DNA from: CAVWNR01 sp963756525
Lineage (GTDB): Bacteria; Actinomycetota; Actinomycetes; Mycobacteriales; Jatrophihabitantaceae
Reading direction: 5' to 3'
Assembly (NCBI GenBank): GCA_963756525.1
Contig: CAVWNR010000006.1
Location: 62,001 to 126,000 of the forward strand
DNA length: 64,000 nucleotides
How positions within the stretch are numbered: position 1 is the stretch's first letter; each line of letters starts with the position of its first letter. Position numbers and translations under genes: made by a program. The notes below the pieces were generated by a model. That model worked only from the letters and a program-made list of their open reading frames with translations, was not told where the DNA came from and ran no database searches. Shown here in pieces: positions 42,782 to 51,732 of the stretch.

Positions 42782-44040
42782 GCGCTACCAGTACCGTCAG
42801 CCCGTTTCGCCAGCCGAAGGCCGTGTGGGCCGTCGCCTTCGCGTGCGTCATCTCGTTCATGGGCATCGGCCTGGTCGACCCGATCCTGCCCGCGCTCGCG
42901 ACAAAGCTGCACGCCACCCCCAGTCAGGTCGAGCTGCTGTTCACCAGCTACCTGGTCGTCACGGCGGTGATGATGCTCGTCACCGGCTGGGTGTCGAGTC
43001 GGATCGGCGCCAAGAAGACGCTGATCATCGGGCTGGTGCTCATCGTCGTGTTCGCGGCGCTGGCCGGTCACGCGAGCACGATCAACGGCATCGTCGGCCT
43101 GCGCGCCGGGTGGGGCCTGGGGAATGCGCTGTTCATCGCCACGTCGCTGGCGGTCATCGTCGCCTCGGCGAGCGGCGGATTCGCCGGCGCGATCGTCCTC
43201 TACGAGACGGCGCTCGGCGTCGGCATCGCATCCGGGCCGTTGCTGGGCGGGCTGCTGGGCAACGTCAGCTGGCGCGGGCCGTTCTACGGCGTCTCGGTGC
43301 TGATGGGCATTGCGCTCGTCGCCACGGCGGTGCTGCTTCCGTCGACGCCGAAGCCGGCGCGCAAGGAGAGCATCTCCGAGCCGATCAAGGCGCTGCGGCA
43401 CCGCAGCCTGGCGACGACGAGCGTGGTCGGCCTGCTCTACAACTGGGGCTTTTTCACCATGCTCGGCTACTCGCCGTTCCTGATGCACCTGTCCCCGCTT
43501 CGCCTGGGCGCCGTGTTCTGCGGATGGGGTGTCCTGGTGGCGATCTTCGCGGTCTGGGTTGCGCCGGCGCTGAAGGCACGCTTCGGCACGCCGCGCACGC
43601 TCTACGTCAACTTCGCCTTCTTCGCCGCCGACCTGGTGCTCATCGGGCTGTTCCCCGGCAACCGCACCGTCGTGATCGCCGCGGTGATCGTCGCGGGTGC
43701 CTTCATCGGCATCAACAACACCCTGGTCACCACCGCGGTCATGAGCATCGCGCCGGTCGAGCGTCCGGTGGCGTCGGCGACCTACGGGTTCGTGCGGTTC
43801 ATCGGCGGCGGCCTGGCCCCGTTCGCGGCCGGCAAGCTGGTGGAGCACTTCAACACGCACGTGCCGTTCCTGCTGGGCGCCGGCGCAGTCGTGGCGGCGG
43901 CACTGGTGCTCAGCACCGTGCACCGCGCTCTGGAGCGGGCCGACCGCGGCGAGATCGCCCAGCCCGAGCCCGACGAGCTGGACCGTGTCGAGCGGGAGGA
44001 CGAGCTGCAGGTGGCCGCGGGGCTCGGCAACGAGAGCTGA
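42778..44040 (+). CDS. DHA1-family MFS exporter
   Basis: The 420-aa, 12-helix transporter has SFMGIGLVDPILPALATKL in helix 1, the SSRIGAKKTLIIG motif A and ETALGVGIASGPLLGGLLG (motif C, helix 5), marking it as an antiporter of the drug:H+ type. GTG 42778 overlaps the MarR stop, so translation is coupled. The C-terminal cytoplasmic tail (~35 residues) is strongly acidic (PEPDELDRVEREDEL). Confidence 0.88.
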   Translation: MSATSTVSPFRQPKAVWAVAFACVISFMGIGLVDPILPALATKLHATPSQVELLFTSYLVVTAVMMLVTGWVSSRIGAKKTLIIGLVLIVVFAALAGHASTINGIVGLRAGWGLGNALFIATSLAVIVASASGGFAGAIVLYETALGVGIASGPLLGGLLGNVSWRGPFYGVSVLMGIALVATAVLLPSTPKPARKESISEPIKALRHRSLATTSVVGLLYNWGFFTMLGYSPFLMHLSPLRLGAVFCGWGVLVAIFAVWVAPALKARFGTPRTLYVNFAFFAADLVLIGLFPGNRTVVIAAVIVAGAFIGINNTLVTTAVMSIAPVERPVASATYGFVRFIGGGLAPFAAGKLVEHFNTHVPFLLGAGAVVAAALVLSTVHRALERADRGEIAQPEPDELDRVEREDELQVAAGLGNES

Positions 44041-44204
44041 CCGCGCCGTCTCAGCGGGTCAGGCGGAGCGCGGCCGGCGCTCGGAAAGCCTGCCGCGCAG
44101 CAGTTCCACTGCACGCTGGCCTTGTCGAAGCTGCCTGGCCATGGGAGAAGTAAAGCGCGGGGCGCCGACAACGGTCCATCCAGTTTGGGCCGCCCCATGG
44201 ATCA

Positions 44205-44231
44205 CGGCACCGGCTCGCGGAGCCGGTGCCG
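44205..44231 (-). terminator. hairpin closing the sigma/subtilase/CHAT operon
   Basis: A perfect 12-bp stem (CGGCACCGGCTC with its complement) and 3-nt loop lies 6 bp beyond the TAA of the membrane protein gene at 44238. It is the only strong hairpin seen after the five minus-strand genes. Confidence 0.7.
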
Positions 44232-44237
44232 CTCGTC

Positions 44238-44714
44238 TTACTCCGAACCCGTGGTTGGGGTGACCATCTGCCTGGCAAGAATGGCGCTACCTACCCCGAC
44301 AACCGCGGTCAGAACACCAACCAGCGCCCCGATCTGTTCCGCCGAAAGATGCCACCAGCCGAAGCCGGTGCCCAGCGCAAGCGTCGCCGACACCGCTGCA
44401 GTGATCGTCGCCGCCACAGCGACCGGCTCACGCTTGGTGCTGGGGAGCAAATGCATCGTCACAGCACACGCGAGGCCGATCACGGCTGCTGCTTCGGCAC
44501 TGACAAGCGTCACCTGGGATGCCGTCCAATGCACAATCTGAAACGTGGTGAGCAACGCGATGATCGCGGTGGCCAGGCCGGCGAGTGCGATGAACAGAGT
44601 CTTGACCTTCGCCGGCATGGGTGTGCGGTCGTTCGGTGGCGGTGGTGGTTGCGGTGTGTTGCCGTTAGGCGGCGGGGACTCTGCCTGTACGGTCGCGGCA
44701 AGTGGGGCGTCCAT
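44238..44714 (-). CDS. four-helix membrane protein, last gene of the sigma/subtilase/CHAT operon
   Basis: The 158-aa protein has a Pro/Asn-rich cytoplasmic-type N-terminus (~35 residues, PPPNGNTPQPPPPPNDR) and four hydrophobic segments: LFIALAGLATAIIALLTTFQ, VSAEAAAVIGLACAVTMHLL, AVAATITAAVSATLALGTGF and IGALVGVLTAVVGVGSAILA. ATG 44714 follows GGGAGGAAC. It begins 73 bp after the TPR-CHAT stop and is followed by a hairpin. Its small size and helix count recall holin-like or scaffold membrane proteins; a role as membrane target or effector of the adjacent proteases is inference. Confidence 0.75.
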   Translation of the reverse strand: MDAPLAATVQAESPPPNGNTPQPPPPPNDRTPMPAKVKTLFIALAGLATAIIALLTTFQIVHWTASQVTLVSAEAAAVIGLACAVTMHLLPSTKREPVAVAATITAAVSATLALGTGFGWWHLSAEQIGALVGVLTAVVGVGSAILARQMVTPTTGSE

Positions 44715-44787
44715 CTGTTCCTCCCGAAAGGGACGGGTGCATGTGCATCACCGGACAGACGATCGCCTAGTGGCTGTAATACGTCGA

Positions 44788-47466
44788 TTAGTCCGCACCG
44801 AAGCAGATCAAGCCTGCGCTGGCAGGATCCTCGGAGAACGATCGAATTGCCGCCAGCGCCGCTGCCGGCGGCACGCCAGATGACAGCTGAGCATGTAGCT
44901 CGCCCATCACGCGTGTCGACTCGTCGTCGGGCAAGCTGACCAGCGAGGCGATCAACGTTTGCGTCCCGAGAGAGAGAAAGGCCGTCGCCAAGCCCAGCAA
45001 TTCGTCGCCCGGTTGCGAGGTGTGCCGTGCTGCTTCGCATGCCGCCAGCACGACCGTGCGCGGGGCCGTCGAGACGCGTTCCAGGTCGTACACGGTCATT
45101 GGACCGTCCGCAAGCCGCAATGACGAGAAGAGTGGGTTGTCGGCTCGAAATATGCCATGTGCTGCGACGTGGGCCAGTTCTGCTCCATCGACCGCGTGCA
45201 TCGTCGCTTCCACGGTTGCTTCGTCACCGGTCAGTACCGTGGCATTACCGTAGTGCTTTGCCAGCAGCGCAACCTCGAGCTGGGCGGCCGGAAGGTCTGG
45301 GCCGGCCGTGAGCACCGCGGCGTCGGATGTTTGCGGTCGCGGCCCGGCCGCCTCGTACCAGACGGTTGCTGACGGGACGATGGTCACTGGATGTGCTGCG
45401 ATCGACGGGAGGCTGTGCCACGGTACGGAGCGCAGCGTCGCCGTCGGTGCCAGGACGAGCGGCGCCACACCCACGTCTAGGGCGAGAGGCGTGAGAATCA
45501 GGTCATCCACGAGTTGCGCCTGCGCAACCAGCCGATTGACCGTGTCATCGTGACGTTGGCTTCCGCCTAGCCGGCGGGCGCCGCGATCGAGCAGCATGGC
45601 GAGGCGACGGGTCTCACGTTCGATTTTCTCCGCGCTGCCCAGATCAGAAACCCGCGCGCGGCCCCGGACGAAGACGATTGCAAACATCCGCCCGTCATGC
45701 ACGACGTACTCGACGAGACTGCGCTGACCGAGTCGTCTGGCGAGCGCTGCTAAGGATGGGGGCGGTGGCGGGAGGTCCAACGTCCCCGCCGGCAGTGATC
45801 GGCAATGATCCCGGATCGCGCGTTCCAGGCGCGTCTGGCGGGCCCGCAGCGCCGTGATCGGCTGACCGGCCCGCGCTGAAGTGTCGATCTCGGAGAGGGT
45901 TGCGCGGAGTTCGGTCAACCGACGGTCGAGGGTCTCGTCCTCGGGCGGGCGTACAGGTCGTAGTCGGGCGAGACCCGCTCGGCTGCGTTCCACCCAGGTC
46001 AGTGCCTCGGCCGGCCGGCCGTCGGCGATCGACATTTCGAATCCCAGCCGAGCCAAGTCGACGCGATGGCTCGACGCGGCGGCCCGCAGGTCGGTCGCGC
46101 CCAACATCGCCCGGTGCTCTTCCAGGATCCGCAACCCGGAACGCAGGGCTGAGCGTGCCCCGCGCCGGTCGCCGGAGGCGAGACGGAGTAGCGCCTCGGC
46201 ATGCCAGGCTCGAGTTCTGCGCTCGACCGTTCCTCGAGTGCGCACCGTGGAAGCCGCGGAGAGCTCACGTTTGGCGGCTTTCGTATTGCCGGCGTTCAGC
46301 CCCAGACGCGCCGCGACGACCCGTACGTCGATCGCTTGCTCGGCGAGCCCGCACTTCTCTAACGACGAGGCGACTCGAAGGGCTGCACGCCGCGCGGCGT
46401 TGTGACCGACATCCTCGCGCTGCAACCGGCAGCGAAGCACCGCGTATCGCGCAAGTGCGCTCCATGGCTGTCGGTGCTGGTGCTGGAAAGCGTGCTGCGC
46501 AGCCACTGCATGCGCGTGGGCATCATCGAGACATCCGGAAAGAAGCATCGCCTCGGCCAGGAACAGCCGAGCTTCAGCAGCCGAGGTCGCAGCGCCGTGA
46601 TCTGCGAAGATGGCGAGCGCCCGCTGGCCGGCCGCGATCGCCTCGCTGAGCAGTCTGGCGGCCATGAGTACGTTGCCGCGATCGAGCAGGAGGATGCCCA
46701 ACTCCTCGCCGTACGGTTGATAGTCGTGCTCCGCCTGGTCGTAGTACCGAAGGGCTGTGGGCACGTCGCCACGCTGCGCCGCGACCCAACCCAGGTCCTG
46801 CCGCGCGACAGCGGTGACCAGCGGAAGGTCGAGCCTCTGCGCCAGGCCCTCGGCTTGCTCTAGATCGCGCACCGCCTCGCGATATGAGCCGAGCTGACAA
46901 TTCAGCACGCCACGATTCACCAATGAGCGGGCCAGGTTGAGCTCATCACCAGCGCGCCGACTGTGCGCGATGGCGCGTCCGAAGTGCGGAACGGCTTGGG
47001 TGTATTGGCCCTTTACCCACCAGATCAGCGCGCGCTGGTTGTGCAGCCGGCCCAGATCGCGGTCATTGCCGATCAGGCCGACTTCTGCGCGGTCGAGCTC
47101 CGCGAACGCGGCGGCCAGCCGCCCGTCCTGCGCGAACGAGAATGCCCGACTCAACCGAGCTTCGGCCTCGGCGTGTCGATCACCTGCTCGCCGTGCGTAC
47201 CGGATGGAGCGGGTGAGGTGCGCGCGGGCCGAACCTGAGTCCTCGAAGAGGTGGGCCACCTGCCCGAGCGCCCGCTCGGCGACGGCGACTGCGACGTCAT
47301 CCCTATGACGATGTGCATCCTGGACGACTGCGAGCGCCGACTCTCGAGCACTCTGCGGATTCGAGTGAGCGTTCTCCAGCGCGTACTCCGCACGTTGCCG
47401 CAGCGACTCGGGCGAGGTCAGTGGATGATCGGTACCACGCCCGCCGACCAGTGCGTCCCGAGCCAC
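44788..47466 (-). CDS. TPR-CHAT protein (caspase-like peptidase with tetratricopeptide sensor)
   Basis: The 892-aa protein has an N-terminal TPR array spanning about residues 15-480, a helical linker, and a C-terminal CHAT domain (about 560-892). The CHAT His/Cys dyad of separase/caspase-fold peptidases is visible: His770 in HVAAHGIFRADNPLFSS and Cys810 in TVVLAACEAARH, with the GDELLGLATAFLSLGT helix after it. GTG 47466 lies 22 bp downstream of the subtilase stop. CHAT peptidases cleave partner proteins in bacterial immunity (TPR-CHAT of type III-E CRISPR) and signalling. Here no CRISPR is present, so the trigger and substrate are unknown. Confidence 0.88.
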   Translation of the reverse strand: MARDALVGGRGTDHPLTSPESLRQRAEYALENAHSNPQSARESALAVVQDAHRHRDDVAVAVAERALGQVAHLFEDSGSARAHLTRSIRYARRAGDRHAEAEARLSRAFSFAQDGRLAAAFAELDRAEVGLIGNDRDLGRLHNQRALIWWVKGQYTQAVPHFGRAIAHSRRAGDELNLARSLVNRGVLNCQLGSYREAVRDLEQAEGLAQRLDLPLVTAVARQDLGWVAAQRGDVPTALRYYDQAEHDYQPYGEELGILLLDRGNVLMAARLLSEAIAAGQRALAIFADHGAATSAAEARLFLAEAMLLSGCLDDAHAHAVAAQHAFQHQHRQPWSALARYAVLRCRLQREDVGHNAARRAALRVASSLEKCGLAEQAIDVRVVAARLGLNAGNTKAAKRELSAASTVRTRGTVERRTRAWHAEALLRLASGDRRGARSALRSGLRILEEHRAMLGATDLRAAASSHRVDLARLGFEMSIADGRPAEALTWVERSRAGLARLRPVRPPEDETLDRRLTELRATLSEIDTSARAGQPITALRARQTRLERAIRDHCRSLPAGTLDLPPPPPSLAALARRLGQRSLVEYVVHDGRMFAIVFVRGRARVSDLGSAEKIERETRRLAMLLDRGARRLGGSQRHDDTVNRLVAQAQLVDDLILTPLALDVGVAPLVLAPTATLRSVPWHSLPSIAAHPVTIVPSATVWYEAAGPRPQTSDAAVLTAGPDLPAAQLEVALLAKHYGNATVLTGDEATVEATMHAVDGAELAHVAAHGIFRADNPLFSSLRLADGPMTVYDLERVSTAPRTVVLAACEAARHTSQPGDELLGLATAFLSLGTQTLIASLVSLPDDESTRVMGELHAQLSSGVPPAAALAAIRSFSEDPASAGLICFGAD

Positions 47467-47488
47467 CGCGCGGCACCGCCCTACATGC

Positions 47489-48757
47489 CTAGTTGCGAAG
47501 AACCACGTGCTGCAAACCGTACATCGGGATGCTCAGCCCACCGTTGGGAATATTGACGACCGGTCCGGGCAGCTGCGCGGGCGGTGTTGCATCCGGCTGC
47601 AGTTGGGCCGGATCGGATTCGCGAACCTTCCGAGCGAGCAGAGCGGTAATCACAGCTGTCGAGAACGAGGTGCCCGTGCCGTACGCCCAAGCGTTCCAAT
47701 CCGCCCGGCCGACCGTCAAGTCGGCCCACGCTCCAAGTAGCGGACCGGCGGGGGCTGCCACGGTGACCCAGTCACCGCGCCCACTGTAGGGCGCGAGCTG
47801 CCAGATCTCGTCGGTGCAGGTGGCTCCACCGACGCTCCACACCCTCGGATCGGCCGCCGGCCAGAACTTCTTGTCCCGCGTCGCAGGAACGGCGCCGAGG
47901 TTGCCGGCCGAGGCGACGAAGATCGGAAAAGGGCGGTTGTGCCGCCGCGCCCAGGCATGCGAGTAGTCGATCGCATGGCGGAGCACGAAAGGCGGTTGGT
48001 CATCCGCAGTCACGCAGCCCAGCGACAGGTTGATCAGCTGAGTGCCTGCTTCGACGAGGCGACACACCGCATCGTGGACAGCGAGGGCATCCCCCAGGCC
48101 GTCCGACGAGATAACCGTCTCCGCCTCGATAATCGCTCCGGGAGCGATCCGCTTGATCTGGCTAGCGACAAACGTGGCATGGCCGGTCATTCTTCCCGCT
48201 GAGCCGCGATCGAGTAGGTCACCGAACCGGGCCCGGTGGTAGAGGACCCCACCCGTGAGGTAACGGTGCTTGGTGAATGCACCATCTACTATGCCGATCC
48301 GAACGCCCGCGCCTCGCGCAGCATGACCCAAAGACGGGACTGATGGTCTCGGCAGCTCCTTGCCGGCTGGTGCGCGCTCGGGGGGCTTGGCGTCCGACGG
48401 AAGCACCTTCGGCGTGCCCTCGACGTCGTCCGACGGATCGTCGAATTCCATGACGTTGTGTGCGACGAGGCGGTTGCGTCCGAGTCTTCCCGCTAGATCG
48501 GCGTCCTTACTGAGCTCGTCGATCAGCCGGACCTGGTTGGCAGGTTGATCGAAGGGTTCGGGCAAGGTGAGCCGGGTGAGCCCGTAGGCGAGTCCGACCT
48601 CGATCGGCGTGACTCCGAATTCGGCGAGCTTGTGTAAGACCCGCTCTCGGTACGCGTCATCGACGATGAGCTGCCGTCGGTTGACCGCACCGCGATCCGG
48701 TTGCCGTTGCGCGGTCACGTTGTAGGGATGAATCCAATGCCGCCTCGTGTGCTCCAT
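47489..48757 (-). CDS. subtilisin-like S8 serine peptidase, no signal peptide
   Basis: The 422-aa protein has the catalytic triad Asp158 (VRIGIVDGAF), His193 (RMTGHATFVAS) and Ser364 (GTGTSFSTAV), plus the oxyanion Asn region FVASAGN. The first ~145 residues (N-terminal alpha/beta part and linker) may be a propeptide or adaptor. ATG 48757 follows GGGGAGGG, and no secretion signal or TM segment is seen, so it is probably cytoplasmic. It lies between an ECF-sigma-linked gene and a CHAT peptidase gene in one operon, suggesting sequential proteolysis. Confidence 0.88.
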   Translation of the reverse strand: MEHTRRHWIHPYNVTAQRQPDRGAVNRRQLIVDDAYRERVLHKLAEFGVTPIEVGLAYGLTRLTLPEPFDQPANQVRLIDELSKDADLAGRLGRNRLVAHNVMEFDDPSDDVEGTPKVLPSDAKPPERAPAGKELPRPSVPSLGHAARGAGVRIGIVDGAFTKHRYLTGGVLYHRARFGDLLDRGSAGRMTGHATFVASQIKRIAPGAIIEAETVISSDGLGDALAVHDAVCRLVEAGTQLINLSLGCVTADDQPPFVLRHAIDYSHAWARRHNRPFPIFVASAGNLGAVPATRDKKFWPAADPRVWSVGGATCTDEIWQLAPYSGRGDWVTVAAPAGPLLGAWADLTVGRADWNAWAYGTGTSFSTAVITALLARKVRESDPAQLQPDATPPAQLPGPVVNIPNGGLSIPMYGLQHVVLRN

Positions 48758-48809
48758 GTGCCCTCCCCAAAACAAAGCCAAGAAGATTAGTCGTAGCCGG
48801 CGTAACCGC

Positions 48810-49271
48810 CTACAGGCGAAACCAGTCGGTGGCCACCCGACCGGCCGGTGACTGGATTACGAGCCGCACGGTTCCCACCGGCGGATCAGCCAGTTCGTAT
48901 TCGCCACCACCGAGTTCGAGCATCGGATATCGATTGTCAGTTGCCGTCACAACCGACACTGCCACTGGCTCCGCACCGTTGATGTGACAAGCCAAAAGGT
49001 CGGCACCGACGTCCAGCGAGATCGTGATGTCGTCGGCATAGAAGACAAGCTGGCGGCCGCTCGCGAGCGTGGATCCGCGAACCTCCAGCGGGTGGTCGAA
49101 CAGCGAGTCGGACACCAACTCTGCGATGTCCCACGGATCGATCGCGCCGACACGATCTCGCGCCGAGCTAGCGGAGGCAAGCTCGCGCGCAGTGGGGGGC
49201 CCACCGACACCGCTCATGGCTTCTGCGAGCGCCTGCATGAGTTCGTCGTCTCGAGCTTCGCCGGCCGTCAT
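48810..49271 (-). CDS. 153-aa soluble protein of unknown function linked to the ECF sigma factor
   Basis: Its ATG (49271) overlaps the sigma stop as ATGA, so the two are co-translated. The protein has an acidic helical N-terminus (~35 aa), a middle with DPWDIAELVSDSLFDH, and a beta-rich C-terminal half (RQLVFYADDITISLDVG, ELGGGEYELADPPVGTVRLVI) like a small Ig or carboxypeptidase-regulatory sandwich. It has no TM segment and no zinc anti-sigma HxxxCxxC motif. By position it is the best candidate for the sigma factor's regulator or for an adaptor of the proteases; neither is proven. Confidence 0.7.
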   Translation of the reverse strand: MTAGEARDDELMQALAEAMSGVGGPPTARELASASSARDRVGAIDPWDIAELVSDSLFDHPLEVRGSTLASGRQLVFYADDITISLDVGADLLACHINGAEPVAVSVVTATDNRYPMLELGGGEYELADPPVGTVRLVIQSPAGRVATDWFRL

Positions 49272-49849
49272 TGCGAGTACTCCGAAGCTACGCCGAACAT
49301 CGCAACCATCGATCGCGTTCCCCGCAGTCTCTGCAGCGCCCGCGCGCGTGTAGGACCGATACTTCCCTTCGGTATGTCGAGCCGCCGGCTGATCTCGTCA
49401 TAGGAGACCGGCGGATCAGCCAGCAACATGATGAGCAGGTCGCGCTGTCTGTCGGGCAGTTCTGCCAGGCCCTCCCGTAACGCCTGCGCGCGCTGCTCGC
49501 GGAAAAGCGACTCCGTCGGATCGACGTCGACCGCTAGTGCCTCCCAGTCCCCGATCTCGCCGTGGCTATACGTGCGCTTCTGCATTCGAACCAGCGACAG
49601 ACACTCATTGCGCGTCGTAGTGCTGATCCAGCCCGGCAGACACTGCGGATCGCGAATTCTGGTCAGCTGCTCGACCAGGCGAAGCCACACCGCTTGCGAA
49701 ATGTCCTCGTTCTCGCTCGGGGAGAGTCGAAACGAACGAGAGATGCTCCGCACGAGCGGGATGAAGCGCTCGACCAGTCGGTCCCACGCTCGCTGGTCAC
49801 CGGTTGCCGCGGCCGCAACCAGATCGACCAGCTCCGGACCGTCTGTCAT
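49268..49849 (-). CDS. ECF-type RNA polymerase sigma factor
   Basis: The 193-aa sigma-70 family protein has region 2 (WDRLVERFIPLVRSISRSFR, ENEDISQAVWLRLVEQ, PGWISTTTRNECLSLVR) and region 4 (LPDRQRDLLIMLLADPPVSY, EISRRLDIPKGSIGPTRARA). ATG 49849 is chosen with GGAG 9 nt upstream; the frame continues to 49960 without similarity. It heads the minus-strand operon with the 153-aa protein, subtilase, CHAT and membrane protein, and probably autoregulates it. No transmembrane anti-sigma factor is adjacent, unusual for ECF factors. Confidence 0.87.
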   Translation of the reverse strand: MTDGPELVDLVAAAATGDQRAWDRLVERFIPLVRSISRSFRLSPSENEDISQAVWLRLVEQLTRIRDPQCLPGWISTTTRNECLSLVRMQKRTYSHGEIGDWEALAVDVDPTESLFREQRAQALREGLAELPDRQRDLLIMLLADPPVSYDEISRRLDIPKGSIGPTRARALQRLRGTRSMVAMFGVASEYSQ

Positions 49850-50271
49850 GTCGTGTGCTCCGGACCAACAAGCTGTGGCGTCCGAGACGCGCATCTCTCC
49901 GAGCAGCCGCCCCCGCGGCGCCGCCTGTTCGGGTGCAATGCACGTTGGTGCGCAGATCATACTGCTGGGTCACCTCCACGCCTAGCGGTCACACGCGCGC
50001 ACGTCGTTCGTTGTGCGCGCAATCGACCCGGTCTTCGCTGATCTGCTGGCAGGCGCACCTGCCGGAACATCCCTGCCTGACAGACGCGCCATCGCGGCGC
50101 GTGATACGCATCCGCGCCCTTCTCTCGCGTAGCGACCGCGCGGCACGGCGTGCGGGATGGTCAGCTGAGGCGGTCCGCGGTGTTCGTCGCCCTGGCCAAG
50201 AACGCGTGGCGGAATTGGATGGCGCCGCCGCTTGGTTGTAGGCCAATAATAGTTCTGGTCGTACAACTAAC
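49850..50271. other. 422-bp divergent promoter region
   Basis: It separates the minus-strand sigma operon from the plus-strand MFS gene. A TATGAT hexamer on the minus strand (49956-49961) could be a -10 for the sigma operon, but I see no matching -35 at 17 bp. Near the right edge GTTGTA (50235-50240) and TACAAC (50262-50267) form an inverted repeat around an AT-rich aataatag, a candidate operator for the MFS/MarR pair. No other gene is evident. Confidence 0.4.
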
Positions 50272-51732
50272 GTGAGGTCCTCGGTGCCCGAGCTGAGCGC
50301 GCGGCGCAAGCTGCTAGTCCTCGCCATCTGCTGCATGAGCCTGCTGCTGGTCGGCATGGACGTCACAATCGTCAACGTCGCGCTCCCGTCGATCCGGTCA
50401 GACCTGCACGCATCCCTGTCCGGCCTGCAATGGACGGTCGACGCCTACCTCGTGGTGTTGGCGAGCTTGCTCATCCTCGCCGGCTCGACCGGTGATCGCA
50501 TCGGCCGCAAGCGCACCTTCCAGACCGGGCTGATTGTCTTCATCGCCGGCTCACTGCTGTGCAGCCTGGCTCCGGGGCTGGGCTGGCTGATCGCATTCCG
50601 AATGGTGCAGGGCGTCGGCGGCAGCATGCTCAACCCGATCGCCATGTCGATCATCACGAACGTCTTCACCGAACGCCGCGAGCGGGCCCGGGCCATCGGC
50701 GTGTGGGGCGGCGTGGTCGGGATCAGTATGGGCCTCGGGCCGATCGTCGGCGGCGCGCTCGTCGAGACGGTCAGCTGGCGGGCGATCTTCTGGATCAACG
50801 TGCCGATCGGTGTGGCCGCGCTCGTCCTCGTCGCGCTCTTCGTGCCCGAGTCGAAGGCCACCCGGGCGCGCCGGTTCGATCCGGTCGGCCAGTTGCTCGT
50901 CATGGTCGTCTTCGCCGCGGTGACCTACGCGATCATTGAAGCACCCCGGGTCGGCTGGCTCTCCGCGCAGACCTGCGGGCTCTTCGCCGCCGTGGCGCTG
51001 GGCCTGCTCGGCCTGCTCGCGTACGAGCCGCGCCGCGCCGACCCACTCATCGACCTGCGGTTCTTCCGCAGCGTCCCGTTCGCCGGCGCCACGGTGATCG
51101 CTATCTGTGCGTTCAGCGCGTTCAACGGCTTGCTGTTCCTGAGCACGCTGTACCTGCAGGACGTGCGCGCCCTCTCGCCACTGCGCGCGGGCCTCTTCCT
51201 GCTGCCCATGGCGGCCGTGACCTCCGTCGTCGCGCCGCTGTCCGGCCGGCTGGTCGCCGCTCGCGGGCCCCGGTTGCCGCTGTTCGTCGCCGGCACGGGG
51301 ATGTGCGTCGGCGCCCTGGCGCTCACCCAGCTCAGCGCGCACACCGGGTACGGCTGGCTGCTGGCGAGCTACGTCGTCTTCGCCATCGGCTTCGGCATGG
51401 TCAATGCGCCGATCACCAACACCGCGGTGTCCGGCATGCCCAACGCGCAGGCCGGAGTGGCCGCGGCGATCGCCTCGACCAGCCGTCAGGTCGGCGCTGT
51501 GCTGGGCGTCGCCGTGGTCGGCTCGGTCATCAACGCCGGCATCCAGGGTTCCCTGGTGGATGGCCTTCCGGCGGCGAGCCACCCGGCCTGGTGGCTCATC
51601 GCCGGCTGCGGCGCGGCGGTCGTCGCCCTGGGTGCGATCACCACCGGACGGCGCGCGCAACGTACCGCGGCGCGCACCGCGGACCTCTTCGAGGACGAGC
51701 AGCCCGTCGCCCTGATGGGGAGCGTGCGGTGA
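50272..51732 (+). CDS. DHA2-family MFS exporter (14 TM)
   Basis: The 486-aa transporter has VGMDVTIVNVALPSIRSDL (motif D1), GDRIGRKRTFQTGLI (motif A), RMVQGVGGSMLNPIAMSI and SMGLGPIVGGAL (motif C), and about fourteen helices, as in EmrB/QacA/LfrA drug exporters. GTG 50272 is close to the inverted repeat. Its stop overlaps the start of a MarR gene (GTGA), so pump and regulator are one unit. Confidence 0.9.
   Translation: MRSSVPELSARRKLLVLAICCMSLLLVGMDVTIVNVALPSIRSDLHASLSGLQWTVDAYLVVLASLLILAGSTGDRIGRKRTFQTGLIVFIAGSLLCSLAPGLGWLIAFRMVQGVGGSMLNPIAMSIITNVFTERRERARAIGVWGGVVGISMGLGPIVGGALVETVSWRAIFWINVPIGVAALVLVALFVPESKATRARRFDPVGQLLVMVVFAAVTYAIIEAPRVGWLSAQTCGLFAAVALGLLGLLAYEPRRADPLIDLRFFRSVPFAGATVIAICAFSAFNGLLFLSTLYLQDVRALSPLRAGLFLLPMAAVTSVVAPLSGRLVAARGPRLPLFVAGTGMCVGALALTQLSAHTGYGWLLASYVVFAIGFGMVNAPITNTAVSGMPNAQAGVAAAIASTSRQVGAVLGVAVVGSVINAGIQGSLVDGLPAASHPAWWLIAGCGAAVVALGAITTGRRAQRTAARTADLFEDEQPVALMGSVR

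Noticed and set aside
44788..48757. TPR-CHAT considered as part of a type III-E CRISPR system
   Set aside because: No repeats, Cas7-11 or other cas genes are present in the window; only the CHAT/TPR architecture is shared.
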